A DNA stretch of 64,000 nucleotides, from assembly GCF_019175385.1 (NCBI RefSeq), contig NC_083344.1, positions 8,440,725-8,504,724 on the forward strand, given 5' to 3'. Shown here piece by piece: positions 36,488-48,684 of the stretch. The stretch's first letter is position 1; every line of letters starts with the position of its first letter. The DNA is from Lycium barbarum (Eukaryota > Streptophyta > Magnoliopsida > Solanales > Solanaceae). Under the pieces are notes generated by a model. That model was not told where the DNA came from. It did no database searches and saw only the letters and a program-made list of their open reading frames with translations. The position numbers were made by a program, and so were the translations under genes.

Positions 36488-39216
36488 GAAAAAATTATTC
36501 CACTCTTCACTTTCCATATTTTCCATTTCTCTTCTCTTCACTTACTCTTCTGCCATTGGGTATTTTTTTCACAACTGTTAGAACATTAGTGAGGTATATA
36601 TCATCATCATCATTTGCTGCAATAATGCATACGTGTTTCTTCATAAAATTCTCCATTTTTGCTTTGTGTTTATGGTTCATGTGTATGTAATATGTGCTTG
36701 GGTTATATTCAGATTTCACATTTTTGTTGTTGTTTAGTGTTTTCTTCTATCTATGGGTTATGTAAAAGCTGTTTTTCCAGGAAAAAAAAAAAAACAACGG
36801 TTGTTCAAGTATAGTTGCTCTGTTTTTCCAAGTAAAAAAGAATGGGTGTTTGTGCTTTAAATTTTCATGTGAATCATTGTATGGTTCTTATCAGTACATG
36901 GGTCATATTCATATATTTGTTGTTGTTTATGTGTGCTTATTTTCACCATCAATGTGTGTAGTTCAACACAGATTTTAATTTTCCATTTTCATTTGAACCT
37001 GATTCACATTCAAAGAATTTGTTTTTTTCCATCTAAGTGAGTTTGTAAACACTGGGCTTTACTTTGTTCTTGTATTTACTACTCTGTTTTTCAGTATGAA
37101 GTTCTTCCCATTCCAAAAAAAAGGGATAATTACATTTTTGGAACCTTCAAAAGAATAATAACCAGCAAATGTATAGGTTTTGCATACTAAACATAAATAC
37201 ACATATAATATACATATTGTATAAAGTACACAGATAATATACATAATCAATGTACAGGTCTGGTATGTTTTGGCTAGCACCTGTAATTAATTTCGGCTGA
37301 CGGGCCAAAAATGAAAAATCCCCAAAAAGAGTGGTATTTCTGTTACTCGAATAGTAACTTTTCCTGTGGGAGTGAAGGTTCTTATTATGCTATTAGATTT
37401 AACCCAAATATCTTTTATCTTATCTTATATTCCATGAGTCTAAGTTAGTTGCATTAGTTCATGTAATGTACAACTTTCTCTTCAATTACTCAGACATGTT
37501 TCCTTATCTTGGATGTTTATATCAAATCCATTTTATTTGCTTCCATGCATATGTATTCCTTTGCTTGTATGCATATGTATAACCTTGGCCATCTATTGGA
37601 TATATTTGAAAATCTGGTGTTTATCTATCTTTTCTTTAATGCTTTCTGGTTTCACTAGATTAATTTTCCTGCATCATGTAGTAATAGTATTCTTCAACAA
37701 TATGAAATTTATGAATCCCTTTGTCATTGAGACTGTAACCAAATGGTATGTCTATAAGGACTGACCAAAATCTGGTGTACTTCTATCTTTTCTTTCGTTA
37801 CTGGAAGTAATTATTCACCTATATCTTTTATCTCACGTGTTTAAGTTAGTTAATTAGTTTGTGTAAAGTCAGCTCTCTGATCAATTACTCATACATGTTT
37901 CTTAGGTTAGATCCCTAAATTTAAAGATATGTACACTAATTAGCATAAAAAGGTGACAAATAAAGGCACCCCTCTAGAAAAGGCCAAAAATAGCAAAACA
38001 ACAAAAAGTATATACTTTGGTTATATTTAGATTTCAATTTTTGTTGTTGTTAATTATTTTCTTCCATCTATGGGTTATGTAAATACTGATTTTCCAGGGA
38101 AAAAAAACAACGGGTGTTTAGGGTCTAAATTTTCATTTTTAAAGCTCTTTATCTCTAATCTGTACGTGGGTCATATTCAGATTTTTTTTTATTTTTGTTT
38201 ATTTACATATATTTCGTCCATCTATGGATGTACATTGCATGTAAACAGTGTGTTTTTTCACTAACAATGCTCTCTTCCTCTTTTCTTGCATGTACTCTTT
38301 TTAGGCAAAAGGAAAAGGATGGGTGTTTGTGCTCTAGTCTGTCTATATTGAACATAGTTTTTAAATTTTTATCAAAAACCCCTAGTCAATCCTTTTTGTT
38401 TTTTGTTTTTTTTTGGTTGATATTTACTCTGTTTTTCCAGGCAAAAAAGAATGGGTGTTTGTGCTCTAACTTTGATATTTACTCTATTTTTCTAGGCAAA
38501 AGAAAGAGTATTTGATTCTTCCATTTTCATTTGTATCTGAGTCACATTCAGAAAAATTGTTTTGTTCATGTTTGCTTTTGCCATTTAAGTATTTAATATC
38601 AGTTTCTCTTTGTTCTAGTATTTACTCTCTATTTTTTCTGTAAGTAGTTGTTTCCCCAGGCAAAAAATGGTATTTCTGTTACTCGAGTAATATTATCGTT
38701 GGGAAAATTACGCTCTATATTTGTTGGGAGAAAATATTTAAGCCAGATAGCCTATATTTTGAGTTTGTTACCCGGTTTAGCCCATATTTGTGTATAAACA
38801 TCATTCATACAAGGTTGATACATTATGTATAATGCTTTCCCAAGTATAATGTTGTATATTGGGCTACGTGGCATACTATTTTATGTTGGGCTGTATACTT
38901 CTGAAATTTCCCTTCATGGGATTGTTCAGCTTTGATGTTTCATAGGAAGAGAACTAAGGGAGTGAAGGTTCTTATTCTGCTTGTATTAAGTTAGTTGACT
39001 GTTGATTAGTATGTAATTTGCAGCTCTCTATTCAATTACTCATACATATTCTTCTTCATTTCAGATGGTTATATCAAGTTCCTAGTATTACTTTGCTTCC
39101 ATGCATTTGTATTTCTTTGCTTGTATGCATATGAATATTCTTGGCGTCGTGGTAGTTTATCTATCTTTTTTCTAATGCTTTCTGCTTTCACTATATTAAC
39201 TTTTCTAAATCATGTG

Positions 39217-39434
39217 CTCGCTCCGTCCTAAAAAGATTGTCTTACTTTTTTTATTAGTTTGTCTCAGAAATATTGGCACATTTCTATATTTTGAAACAAT
39301 TTAACTTTACGAGATGATTTACGGTCACTCAAATATCTAAGGCTTGATTTGGACCATACATTTCAAAAATCTTCCTTTATTTCTTAAACTCTGTGCCAAG
39401 TCAATCTAAGACAATCTTTTTGGGACAGAGGGAG
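39217..39434. mobile_element. Stowaway-type MITE
   Basis: The 218-bp element starts CTCGCTCCGTCCTAAAAAGA and ends with the inverse TCTTTTTGGGACAGAGGGAG. The terminal CTCC(C/G)TCCGTCC is typical of Stowaway (Tc1/mariner-derived) elements. It is flanked by TG (39215-39216, probably mutated TA) and TA (39435-39436). The related block at 37675-37690 has CATGTAGTAATAGT without the insert, acting as an empty site. It carries no coding sequence. Confidence 0.88.
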
Positions 39435-40335
39435 TAGAAGTCTTCTTCAACCATATGAATTTATGAATCCTTTTGTCATTGAGACTGTAACCAAATGGTA
39501 GTATGATCACATCTCATTCATCACTATTGGTACTAATCTTCAAGGACTGACTAAAAATATCTGGTACCTGCATTTGTGAGCAGCAAAATTGAAGAGATTT
39601 CATTTTTCATGTTAGCTTATTTTTGAAGATTATTCACTATTGTTGTTTATGTGTGTTTATTTTCATCATCTTGTGTGTATTTCACATTTTTTTTTTGCCT
39701 ACCACAGTCACTACTTACTCTTCGTTTTTCTAGGCAAAAGAAAGGCTATTTGATTCTCCATTTTCATTTTTACCTGAGTCACATTAAGAAAATTTGTTTT
39801 GTTCATGTTTGTTTTTGCCATCTTAGTACGTTTATAAACACTGGGTTTTAAGTACTATGTTTCTCTTTGTTCTTGTATCTACTCTCTGTTTTTCAATACA
39901 TACTTGTTTTTCCCAGGCAAAAAATGGCATTTCTGTAATGAGCAACTCTCTGTTGAATTACTGCGACTTGCTTCAGTGCATTTGTATTTTTTTGCTTGTA
40001 TGCACATGTATATTCTTTACTATCTATAGGATTTATATCAAAATTTAGTGTTAATCTATCTATATTGTTTCTTTATCAGGGCTTTCGGCCTTCACTACAA
40101 TTTCCTACATTATGTAATATTCTGCAAACATGTGAAATTAAAAATCCTTTTGTCATTGAGACTAAATGGGGTGATCACATCTCATCTGTATTAGTACTAA
40201 TCTGTAAGGACTGAATATCTGGTACTTTCTGTGCTTTTATTAAGATGTTGTAGTGGTAATTAGCACATTTATCTGTCAGCTGCATAACTATTTTTTGAAG
40301 ATTATCCAATTTTGTTGGCTTAGGTTATCTGAAAG

Positions 40336-43300
40336 ATGTCCATGTCATCTGAAGAGGAAACTGATATTAGTGAGTCAGAGATGGAAGACTATGCTGATAC
40401 ATGGTATCAAAGATTAAAGGAGGGTTATGGGAAGGAAAAGATTTCTAGTAAAATTTACCAATGTTCATTTTGTTCTGGAAAAAGAAACAGGCCTACAGCC
40501 TCAAGGATCTTGTCCAACATTCTTCAGGAGTGAGCAAGGGCTCACAAAACAGGAAAGCAAACGATAAAGGAAAACATTTAGGTCTTACAAAGTACTTGAA
40601 TAATGATCTGCTGAGTAAAGATTCCCTTCCAATGGAAACTGAATTACAGCCAACACATGATGGCAATGATGTTGATGAGAAATATGCATTTCCTTGGATG
40701 GGAATTGTAGCAAATCTTCCCATTGAGTTTGACGGTCAGCGTTACGTGGGAAAGAGTGGCTCATTTCTCAGGGATGGTTTGAAAAAGAAAGGGTTTAATC
40801 CAGTGAGGGTACACCCATTGTGGAACTATAAGGGTCATTCAGGGAAAGCAGTGGTCGAATTTGGAAATGATTGGACTGGCTTCGCTAACGCAATTAAGTT
40901 TCAGAAGAGCTTTGAATCACAACATCAAGGGAAGAAGGACTATTTAGTTTCACAAGATAAGGGAGATAAGTTATACGGTTGGGTTGCAAAGGCTGATGAT
41001 TATAACTCAGAAGGTATAATCGGTGACTATCTGCGAAAAACTGGAGATTTAAAATCCATCTCAGATATTGAGGCAGAAGAGAAGCGCAAAACTGGTGCGC
41101 TTGTCTCTAATCTGGTTAACACAGTCGAGGCCAAACGTAGGAGCCTCGAGGAGATAGAGAGCAAATGCAATGAACCTTCCATGTGCCTGAGCAATGTGAT
41201 GATGCAGCGAGATTCAAGAATATAATGAAGGTACATATTTTCTCCTAAAGATAGTAGCTAGTTTAATGAATTTCCATGTCTCCTGTCATTACAAATATAA
41301 CAAGCACTTCCTATTTACTACAGACCTACAAAGGATGGCGAAGAATGCCCGTAATCAACTTGAAAAGGTGTTAAAGGATCAAGAGAAAAGTAAATTGTAT
41401 TTAGAAGCACGAAGCGAAGAACTTGAGTTGCGCGAAAAGGTATTGGTGGAAAGGGAGGCCCTCAATGATAATCAGAGACAAGAGCTTCATTTGTTGAAGC
41501 AAATGGTAAAATATCTTACTTGATTAACAGAGTTTTGCTGCTTGTATTTTATGCAGATGGCTAGAATGAAAAGAGTTCTGCCTTTATCCCCTCTGTCCTA
41601 AGTGTGTCATTGCACTTGAAAACTTATCAAGTTTTCAAGTTTTCTAAGCAGAAATAAAATCTTATTAATAGGAAAATGTGTAGTATAGCCACTTAAATGC
41701 CAAATGAAATTAAGGTGTATATACCTCAGATCTCCTTAGGATACTTATCATGAGACTTAGTCTTATCAGATATGCCTCAATCCTTGGATAAAGAGAACAT
41801 TATGTTTAGTTCTAATGCAGTTGATCAACTATGCCTCAATCACTAGCTAGTCGGATCAGGTTATACTTGAAGTAAGGATCAGCTTAAACTTGAAGTAGTT
41901 TCTTACAAGTAATAGCAGCAGAAATGCGGCTGTATTTAGGAGTTTAATGCGTTACCAAATTCTCGAAAAAGTTATGGGGCTGTTGATGAACACTGTTCTG
42001 GCATGTATCACTGGGATAAGAGTGTTCACTGTGAGGAACATTCTTTGGCTTTATTGTTTAATAAATCCTTTGAGTTCTCTTCGGCTAAAGTAGCGGAAAT
42101 AGGGACATGATGTTGATTTCTAAAGAAAGGTGACCCTCTTGCTACAACAAAGTGATATGTCCACATTCCCTTTTTGTTTGAAGACATGGTTGACACTTCA
42201 TTCAATTTTTCTTGCAATGGTTAGCGAAAGTTTAGTCATAAGAACTTTGTGTAACTTTTTTATTTTGTGGACAATCAATGAGATCTCCAAAGACTTAGAT
42301 AAAAGAACCTGCTTATTTGGCTGAAATAATCACCCGTTTGTGTCGAGTTACAGTTTAGCACTCTTGAGCCGCGGAGGTGAGGGATGGTGTGTCGGCAGAG
42401 GCAAATTCCTGGTTCAGTTGAAATGAAGGGAGATGAGGAAGATGGATAGTATCTTCATGGTAAAATATCTCACCGTCATTGGGCTTCAAGTAAACCGCTG
42501 TTCAAATAACTTAAATTACCTAATTTAAGCTACCAAAAAGAGAATCAGATCTATTAGGATAACAGTTAACATGCTGATGATCTGTAAGAATGGTTATCAA
42601 TGATAATCAGAATTAGTTGGAAAGAGATAGAGAGGAAATAGCTTTCTCTCACAGAAAACAAAGGTTATAAGTTTCCTGTTTACAGTTTACTTTGTGACTT
42701 CTGATGTTGACTTTAAGCTGTTAGCAAATAAACTATATGGACTATTACCTATGTGGTATACAAATAAGATGTTATAGAAATAGACTATTGTAGTTTGTAA
42801 AACTAAGATTGTTGATAGAGACCTGAGGAACTTCATCTGGATTTTACTGTCAATGCAAACGAGTTCCATTCGACATAAGGTAAAACAATAGGAAAACTGT
42901 TAATGACTTTTTAGTTTCCTTCTCTCCTCCTTCCTCCAACGCTCCCATTTTCCATGTTTATGTTACACGCATCTGGAAACTTCTTCCGTGCAAATATACT
43001 ATTCCAAAATGAAGCTACAAGAACCTAGTATGTATTTGCGTCCAACTTTAATTATGTTCTCAGTTAGCTCTGCTGATACTGTCTGTCATAACATAGTCAA
43101 GGAATATATCACATCTGTGCTTGGCCTGCTCTTTCTGTGGAAGTGTTTGGCTATAAAATTTCTCTTTTATGTGTTTAAGAATGATAGAGCAGCAATGGAG
43201 CAAAAGAGGGTTGATGAAAGTGTCTTACGTTTGGCGGAAGAACAGAAGGTTTGTATGCCAATTCTGTGTTTTTACTCCGCTTCTGTAATTAGTCTCTGAC

Positions 43301-44517
43301 ATCTTAGAGAAATTTACTTGCAGAAGGTGAAAGAAACTCTCCGTCAGCAGAACATGGAGCTGCAAAAGAAACTCGACTTGAAGCAAGCACTGGAGTTGGA
43401 GATAGAACGTCTTAGAGGGGCTATGCAAGTAACGAAGCACATGGAAGAGGGCCAAGATGGGAAGAAAAATTTAGAGGAGATCGAAGAGAGCTTAAATGAC
43501 AAAAAAAAAGAACTAGAAGATCTTGAAGCTCTGAATCAAGCTCTAGTTGTTAAAGAGCAAAAGGCAAATGTTGAGTTAAAAGATGCCCAGAAGGAATTGA
43601 TCAATGTAAGTACAACTCTTTACAGTTAATTTTTGAATAATACTGAAGCTTTTATTTGTCCTTCAAGGGAATAAGAACATCATGAATGACTAGGAGCAAT
43701 TCATTTTGACCTGAGAGAGTTGTATGTACATGTTCGGTTATCTTTCAAAACCTATTACAAATTCCCTAGAATCTGCACCATCAACTAAGCTTCTCCCATA
43801 TTCTATGTTGCTGAACATTCAAGTCTAAATATTTATGGATAACTTTAAGTCGTAAGGACTTAGCAAGCAGGCTTCATATCATGAAGATTTATGCTGTCAT
43901 GAAAGTCCATCTTTCAAAGTTAGTTTACTTGGGAAAGTCATTATTACATGGTGAAAATGTGACAAATACAACATGATTTTCATGGCATTTAGGGAATGAA
44001 GCACTAGTCTTCTCGAGCTTTAATCGGTGTCAAGAGAATGGGAGAACTTGATATCAAAAAAATTTAGGACATAACCAAGAGAAAATTCCTTGGAAAAGAT
44101 GCAGATTTTCAAGCTGCTCAGTTGTGTTCAATCTGGGAACATCATCTTAAGGATCCCAATTGGTATCCCTTTAAAGATGTAACCAGTGAAAATGGTTCCA
44201 AGGTAATGCATTATAACTTATAGTTGTTTTCTATCTCTTTTAATAAAATACTTGTAACCTAATTATTTCTTGTGTCTTGGTAGGAAATCATCATTGATGA
44301 TAAGGACGAAAGGCTGAACACATTGAAGCATGATTATGGAGAAGCGGCTTATGAATTGGTCACTACTGCTTTGATGGAGATGAATGAAGGTCCTAGCAAT
44401 AGTAGATGCATAACAACAGAGATGTGGAATTATAAACTTGGAAGGAAAGCTACCCTCAATGAGGGAATAACATATGTTCTCCAGAAGTTGAAGGCCAGTA
44501 AAGCAAAGAGGTGTTAA
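40336..44517 (+). pseudogene. XS/XH-domain factor of DNA methylation (FDM/IDN2-like), broken copy
   Basis: Proteins of this family bind double-stranded RNA with a 5' overhang and act in RNA-directed DNA methylation in the nucleus. ATG is at 40336 (MSMSSEEETDISESEMEDYA). A zf-XS finger (CSFCSGK) is at 40460-40560, the XS domain at about 40686-41065 (FPWMGIVANLP, YGWVAKADDYNSEGIIGDY), then coiled coil and XH domain. Exons, all with GT-AG borders: 40336-41221, 41324-41505, 43180-43248, 43324-43605, 43993-44202 and 44284-44517. Lesions: 1-base loss at the A run 40479-40483 inside the finger, a frameshift near 41208-41216, TAG at 44005-44007 and TAG at 44065-44067 in the XH domain. Apart from these the sequence is well conserved, so the loss looks recent or partly due to sequence errors. 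Confidence 0.85.
41506..43179 (+). other. Long intron of the XS gene copy
   Basis: This 1674-bp interval lies between the donor ATG|GTAAAA and the acceptor TTTAAG|AATGAT. I see no other exon with coiled-coil sequence inside. A family member normally has more coiled-coil residues between these exons, so one exon may have been lost or is unrecognisable. Confidence 0.6.
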
Positions 44518-46171
44518 CTTTCATGGTTATGTTTACCATTTTGAATTGCATATTATACCTTTCCAAGAAATTAGAATATCTGTTTTAGAGAAAACCAGTC
44601 TATAGAGACAAAGAAGCATATGTTTTTACCTTTTTTCTATGGTTGTATATGTCATGACAAAAGTAATTGAACAATTTTCTAGTAGTGCTGCCAAAGGAAT
44701 CCAAAGCCCTGCTTAGAGAATCCATGGCTGAAGCATTAATCTGTTGGTTTTGCCTTGGTTAGTAGTTGGTTATATGAAGCCAAAATTTCCTTTTATCTTG
44801 AGTTTTGTTATTATTTTTAGGGGAAATTGTTGAAAATTCATATTCAAATTCTAAATACTAGTCATGTATACATGTATTCTGGGGTTAACAGTACGAGCCA
44901 TGTTAGCTATTGGTCACAAGACTTTGATCTATTTCTGAAAAATCAAAGGTAGAAACTAAGTATACCTGATGAAATTTAGTTTTTACCTTTGATTTTTCAG
45001 AAGCTGGTTTAGCTCCTCGCATGTTAAGCATTTTGAGTACTGATTCATGCATATGCAATTACTACATCCTCTTTAAAGTATACCTGATGGCTAACCTATT
45101 TACAGCTGCTAGTTCACTGTACTCTAGAACTAGACCTCAAAAAAACAAAAGCTCTTAATCTATAACTCATAGGAAGATGTGGATCAAGGGGCTACCTGTT
45201 AAAATTTTCTTTCTGCGGAGGTTCTGGAAATTTAAACTATCTCTAGGATCTAGATGTCTTTTGCATCATCTTCATCTCTAATTCAAAAATGATGAAGTTA
45301 GAAAAAAATAATTAAAAAAGAGTTCAAGATAATGCTGCATAGTACTGATAAAAGCTTGGGCTAGTTTTGACTCTTTCATCTATTAAATTATTCAGTATTT
45401 GTAATTCTTCTTTTTTTCAGTCAGTATTTATACTTCTACTCTTGTTGAATTTTGTTTAATTTGGAAAGGTTTTGAGATTATGTTGCTGCTGTGATCTTTC
45501 TACCTTTTGTACTACTGTGATTTTGACTTTTGCAGTGTGAAACTGTTGGAGAAACCATGGTTGATAATTTTACCTACTACTGAAGTCATGTAAACCATCA
45601 AGATGTTCTTTTTGTGAATACTATTAGTTGATTCATTATAAACTAAAATAAAATTTAGAAATAGATAACAAAAGCATTTATACTTCTACTATTCCTATTC
45701 TGAAAGATACACTCTTTCCTTGATCAAATCCGCCTACATTAGGATTACTCGTTAATGGTTGATCAAATTTGATAAATTCGCTCTTGAAAACAGGAAGATA
45801 TGGTCCGAGAGGGATAATATCGACCACTTGACCTCTACTTCAAAAACATATTTAACCCGTAATTAATTACAAATATATTAGTTGCTTTTGTTAATTATCT
45901 AAACGACCTTCAACTAACTGAATAAACAGAATGACCAAAAGAAAATTGAAGTGCGATAGGCATAAATTAAAGAGGTTTTCTAGAGAATTACGGGTTTTAA
46001 ACTCAACTTTCAACTCTTCCTCTATCCAATAACAAACATAATAGTGGCACTTATATTACGTGAATCCTCATTTGCATATCTTATCAACGGATACAACATA
46101 GGTGTGATTGTGTGAGTACTTGTAGATTTTCTTGTTCTCTAAAAAGAGGATAGTCTCACTTTTTGATCCCT
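44518..46171. other. 3' flank of the XS gene, with a 25-bp hairpin
   Basis: The flank is AT-rich with no coding frame. At 44935-44959 CTGAAAAATCAAAGGTAGAA and the next five bases are followed after 16 bases by the inverse at 44976-45000, with one mismatch. The hairpin is short and lies about 420 bp after the stop codon. No other structure is recognised. Confidence 0.65.
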
Positions 46172-46422
46172 TAGCTATTACTTTATGTATTAATTTATGT
46201 GACACACTTTTCTAACTTTTAATATGTCCCAAAATGATTGTCACGTTTCTATATTTTTTTAAAAATCAACTTTAAATTCTCCTTTTACTCTTAATGAGAT
46301 GATTTACAGCCATATAAATATCAAAAGCTTATTTTTGGGCTACAAATTTCAAAAGTCTTTTTTTTTTTTTAACACTTCATACCTAATCAAATGGTATCAC
46401 ATAAATTGAGACTGGGGGAGTA
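46172..46422. mobile_element. Stowaway/mariner-type MITE, left end degraded
   Basis: The right end, CATAAATTGAGACTGGGGGA then GTA, is the inverse of a TACTCCCTCCGTCTCAATTTATGTGA-type terminus common in plant MITEs. The left end keeps only the inner part (ATTTATGTGACACACTTTTC), with the outermost 20 bases diverged. The 250-bp body has no coding sequence. Confidence 0.72.
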
Positions 46423-46735
46423 GTAAATTTTGACTTTGGTCCTTGTGATACTTGCTAAGCACATTCAACTTTCAATTGATTAAAATGTCTTATACAAGAT
46501 GCTTAGACATACCTGTATCGGGTACATAGTCATAGGGAATTTAAAATTAAAGCTTTATGAGTTCAAGTTTTAAGATTGAACAGCACACTAGCACAGAATA
46601 GAATTATCGTTTCCGTTTTCATTTCCATTTCATGTTGCATTTGAACCTCAACTGAACTATTCATTTGAAAATATATATGTGAAATAATTAATCAAATACA
46701 AACATGTCATAGAATAAAATTCTTCTAGTACTTAG
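46423..46735. other. Spacer between MITE and copia element
   Basis: This AT-rich 313-bp stretch holds no frame or repeat that I recognise. It ends with CTTAG, the left copy of the target-site duplication of the copia element. Confidence 0.6.
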
Positions 46736-47115
46736 TGTTAGGATTGGAAAAGTCTTCTATTCATAACCGGAACAGAATTACAATAGGAGGAGCAACTCTC
46801 ACACTCAACTATTACAAAAAACCAATCCTAAACTTAATACCTATATCTCACTCAAGTGTTTTCCTTACTGTTTTTCTCTCTTGCTCTTGGTGATGCTACA
46901 AATGATAGAAGACTTCCCTATTTATAGGGATGAAATGAACCTATTGATGTCATTTGTGACTCAAGCAAACACTTGACAATTTGCCAAATACAAGGAAGAT
47001 GTTTTCTTCCTTAAAATTTTTCTTCCTCAAAACAAGGGAAATGTGTTTCTTCCTTGTTTTCTTCCTTAAAATGAGGGAGATGTTTTCTTCCTCAAATTAT
47101 GGGATGGACCCAACA
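46736..47115 (-). repeat. 3' LTR of the copia element
   Basis: The plus strand runs from TGTTAGGATTGG to GATGGACCCAACA. It matches 51719-52094 almost throughout. A palindromic TATA box CCCTATAAATAGGG is present on the minus strand (46917-46930). The adjacent polypurine tract (minus-strand GGAGGGGGAGATT) is at 47116-47128. Confidence 0.95.
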
Positions 47116-47162
47116 AATCTCCCCCTCCAGTCCCATACACCTGAAGGAGAGTACACTGGCTT

Positions 47163-48662
47163 TTAGTTTGAGTGTATGCCGACTAGTTCTTTGCACAATT
47201 CGAACTTGTCTCTCGGTACCACCTTGGTCAGCATGTCTGCAGGATTGTCGTTTGTGTTGATCTTGGAGAGCTTCAGTTCATGTTGCTCGACTGCTTCTCT
47301 GAGCCAGTGATATCGAACGTCAATATGTTTTGTGCGTGAGTGGTACCTCGAGTTTTTGCTGAAGTCCATAGCGCTTTGACTATCACAATGAATTGTGTAT
47401 TCTTCTTGTCGGAAACCCAGTTCTTGAAGGAAACGTTTCAGCCACATAAGCTCATTCCCAGCTTCAACTGCGGCAATGTATTCGGCTTCTGTGGTTGATA
47501 GTGCTACACACTTTTGTAACTTGGATTTCCATGACACAGCTCCCCCTGCAAATGTGACTATATAACTCGAAGTTGATTTCCTGCTATCATAATCTCCTGC
47601 CATGTCAGCATCAGTGTAACCTTCCAAAATCGGCTTAGCTCCCCCATAGCACAAACATAGTCTGGATGTACCCTTCAGGTACCGTAGTATCCACTTGACA
47701 GCTTCCCAATGTTTTATTCCTGGATTTGATAAGTATCTGCTCACAACACCAACAGCATGAGCAGTGTCTGGCCTTGTGCACACCATTGCATACATCAAAC
47801 TTCCAACTGCTGAAGAGTAGGGCACTGCTTTCATCTTCTTCTTTTCTTCTTCGGAAGAAGGACAACTTTCCTTGCTCAACTTGAAGTGATTTGCTAGTGG
47901 AGTACCAACAGGCTTGGTATTTTTCATGTTGAACCTTTTGATCACGCGTTCAACGTATTCCTCTTGTAACAAGAACAACTTCTTTGCCTTTCGATCACGA
48001 ATGATTTTCATGCCCAAGATATGTTGTGCAGGGCCTAAGTCTTTCATATCAAAGAACTTAGACAAATATTTCTTCAAGTTGTTGATCATAGTTGCATCCT
48101 GGCCTACTATCCGCATATCATCCACATAGAGCAGAAGGATGATAAATTTTCCATCGGGGAACTTCTTCAAGTACACACAATGATCTGCAGTTGTTCTTTT
48201 GTATTGATGTTTCAGCATGAATGGGTCGAACTTTTTGTACCATTGCCTTGGGGCTTGTTTGAGACCGTAGAGACTCTTCCTTACCTTGCAAACGAGATGC
48301 TCTTTCTTTGGGATTCAGAAACCATCGGGCTGCTCCATGTATATTTCTTCCTCCAAATCACCATGCAGAAAAGATGTTTTCATGTCCATCTGCTCAAGTT
48401 CAAGATCCATACTTGCCACCAATCCGAGAACCACTCGGATAGACATCATCTTCACAACTGGCGAAAAAATCTCATCAAAGTCGATTCCTTCCTTCTGTTG
48501 GAAACCTTTGACTACGAGCCTCGCCTTGTACTTCACGATATTTCCGCTAGCATCTTTCTTGAGCTTGAAAACCCATTTGTTCTTCAAGGCCTTCTTTCCC
48601 GGAGGAAGTTTCACCAACTCATATGTTTGATTCTTTTGTAAAGAATTCATTTCTTCCTCCAT
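47163..48662 (-). pseudogene. copia reverse transcriptase and RNase H
   Basis: The frame carries RVT_2: MEEEMNSLQKNQTYELV, KNKWVFKLKKDASGN, YKARLVVKGFQQ and the catalytic LLLYVDDMRIVG (about 48100-48140). TGA at 48312-48314 interrupts it in phase. RNase H follows with ILEGYTDADMAGDYDSRKST, LSTTEAEYIAA and HIDVRYHWLRE. It ends at residues ELVGIHSN, 50 bp before the 3' LTR. With one nonsense codon and a shifted frame against integrase, it would not make a full polyprotein. Confidence 0.93.
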
Positions 48663-48684
48663 GGCCTGTCGCCAATTGGATTTT

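Larger units (their letters stand above)
35220..40325 (+). promoter_or_regulatory. Duplicated upstream region / probable 5' UTR intron of the XS gene
   Basis: This 5-kb stretch has no coding sequence. Several blocks recur. Block 1, at 35270-35600 and 36400-36800, has the words TTCCACTACTC, TCTCTTTCATTCC and TGTTAGAACATT, and a shorter third copy lies at 38020-38120. Block 2 is at 37370-37750, 38960-39500 and 39945-40190. The phrase CAGGCAAAA(A)AGAATGGGTG recurs several times. A TATA box (CTATATATAG, 36478-36487) precedes the second block-1 copy. The last GC..AG acceptor-like CTTAG at about 40318-40323 lies just before the ATG. I infer duplicated promoters and leaders spliced over a long first intron. 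Confidence 0.6.
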
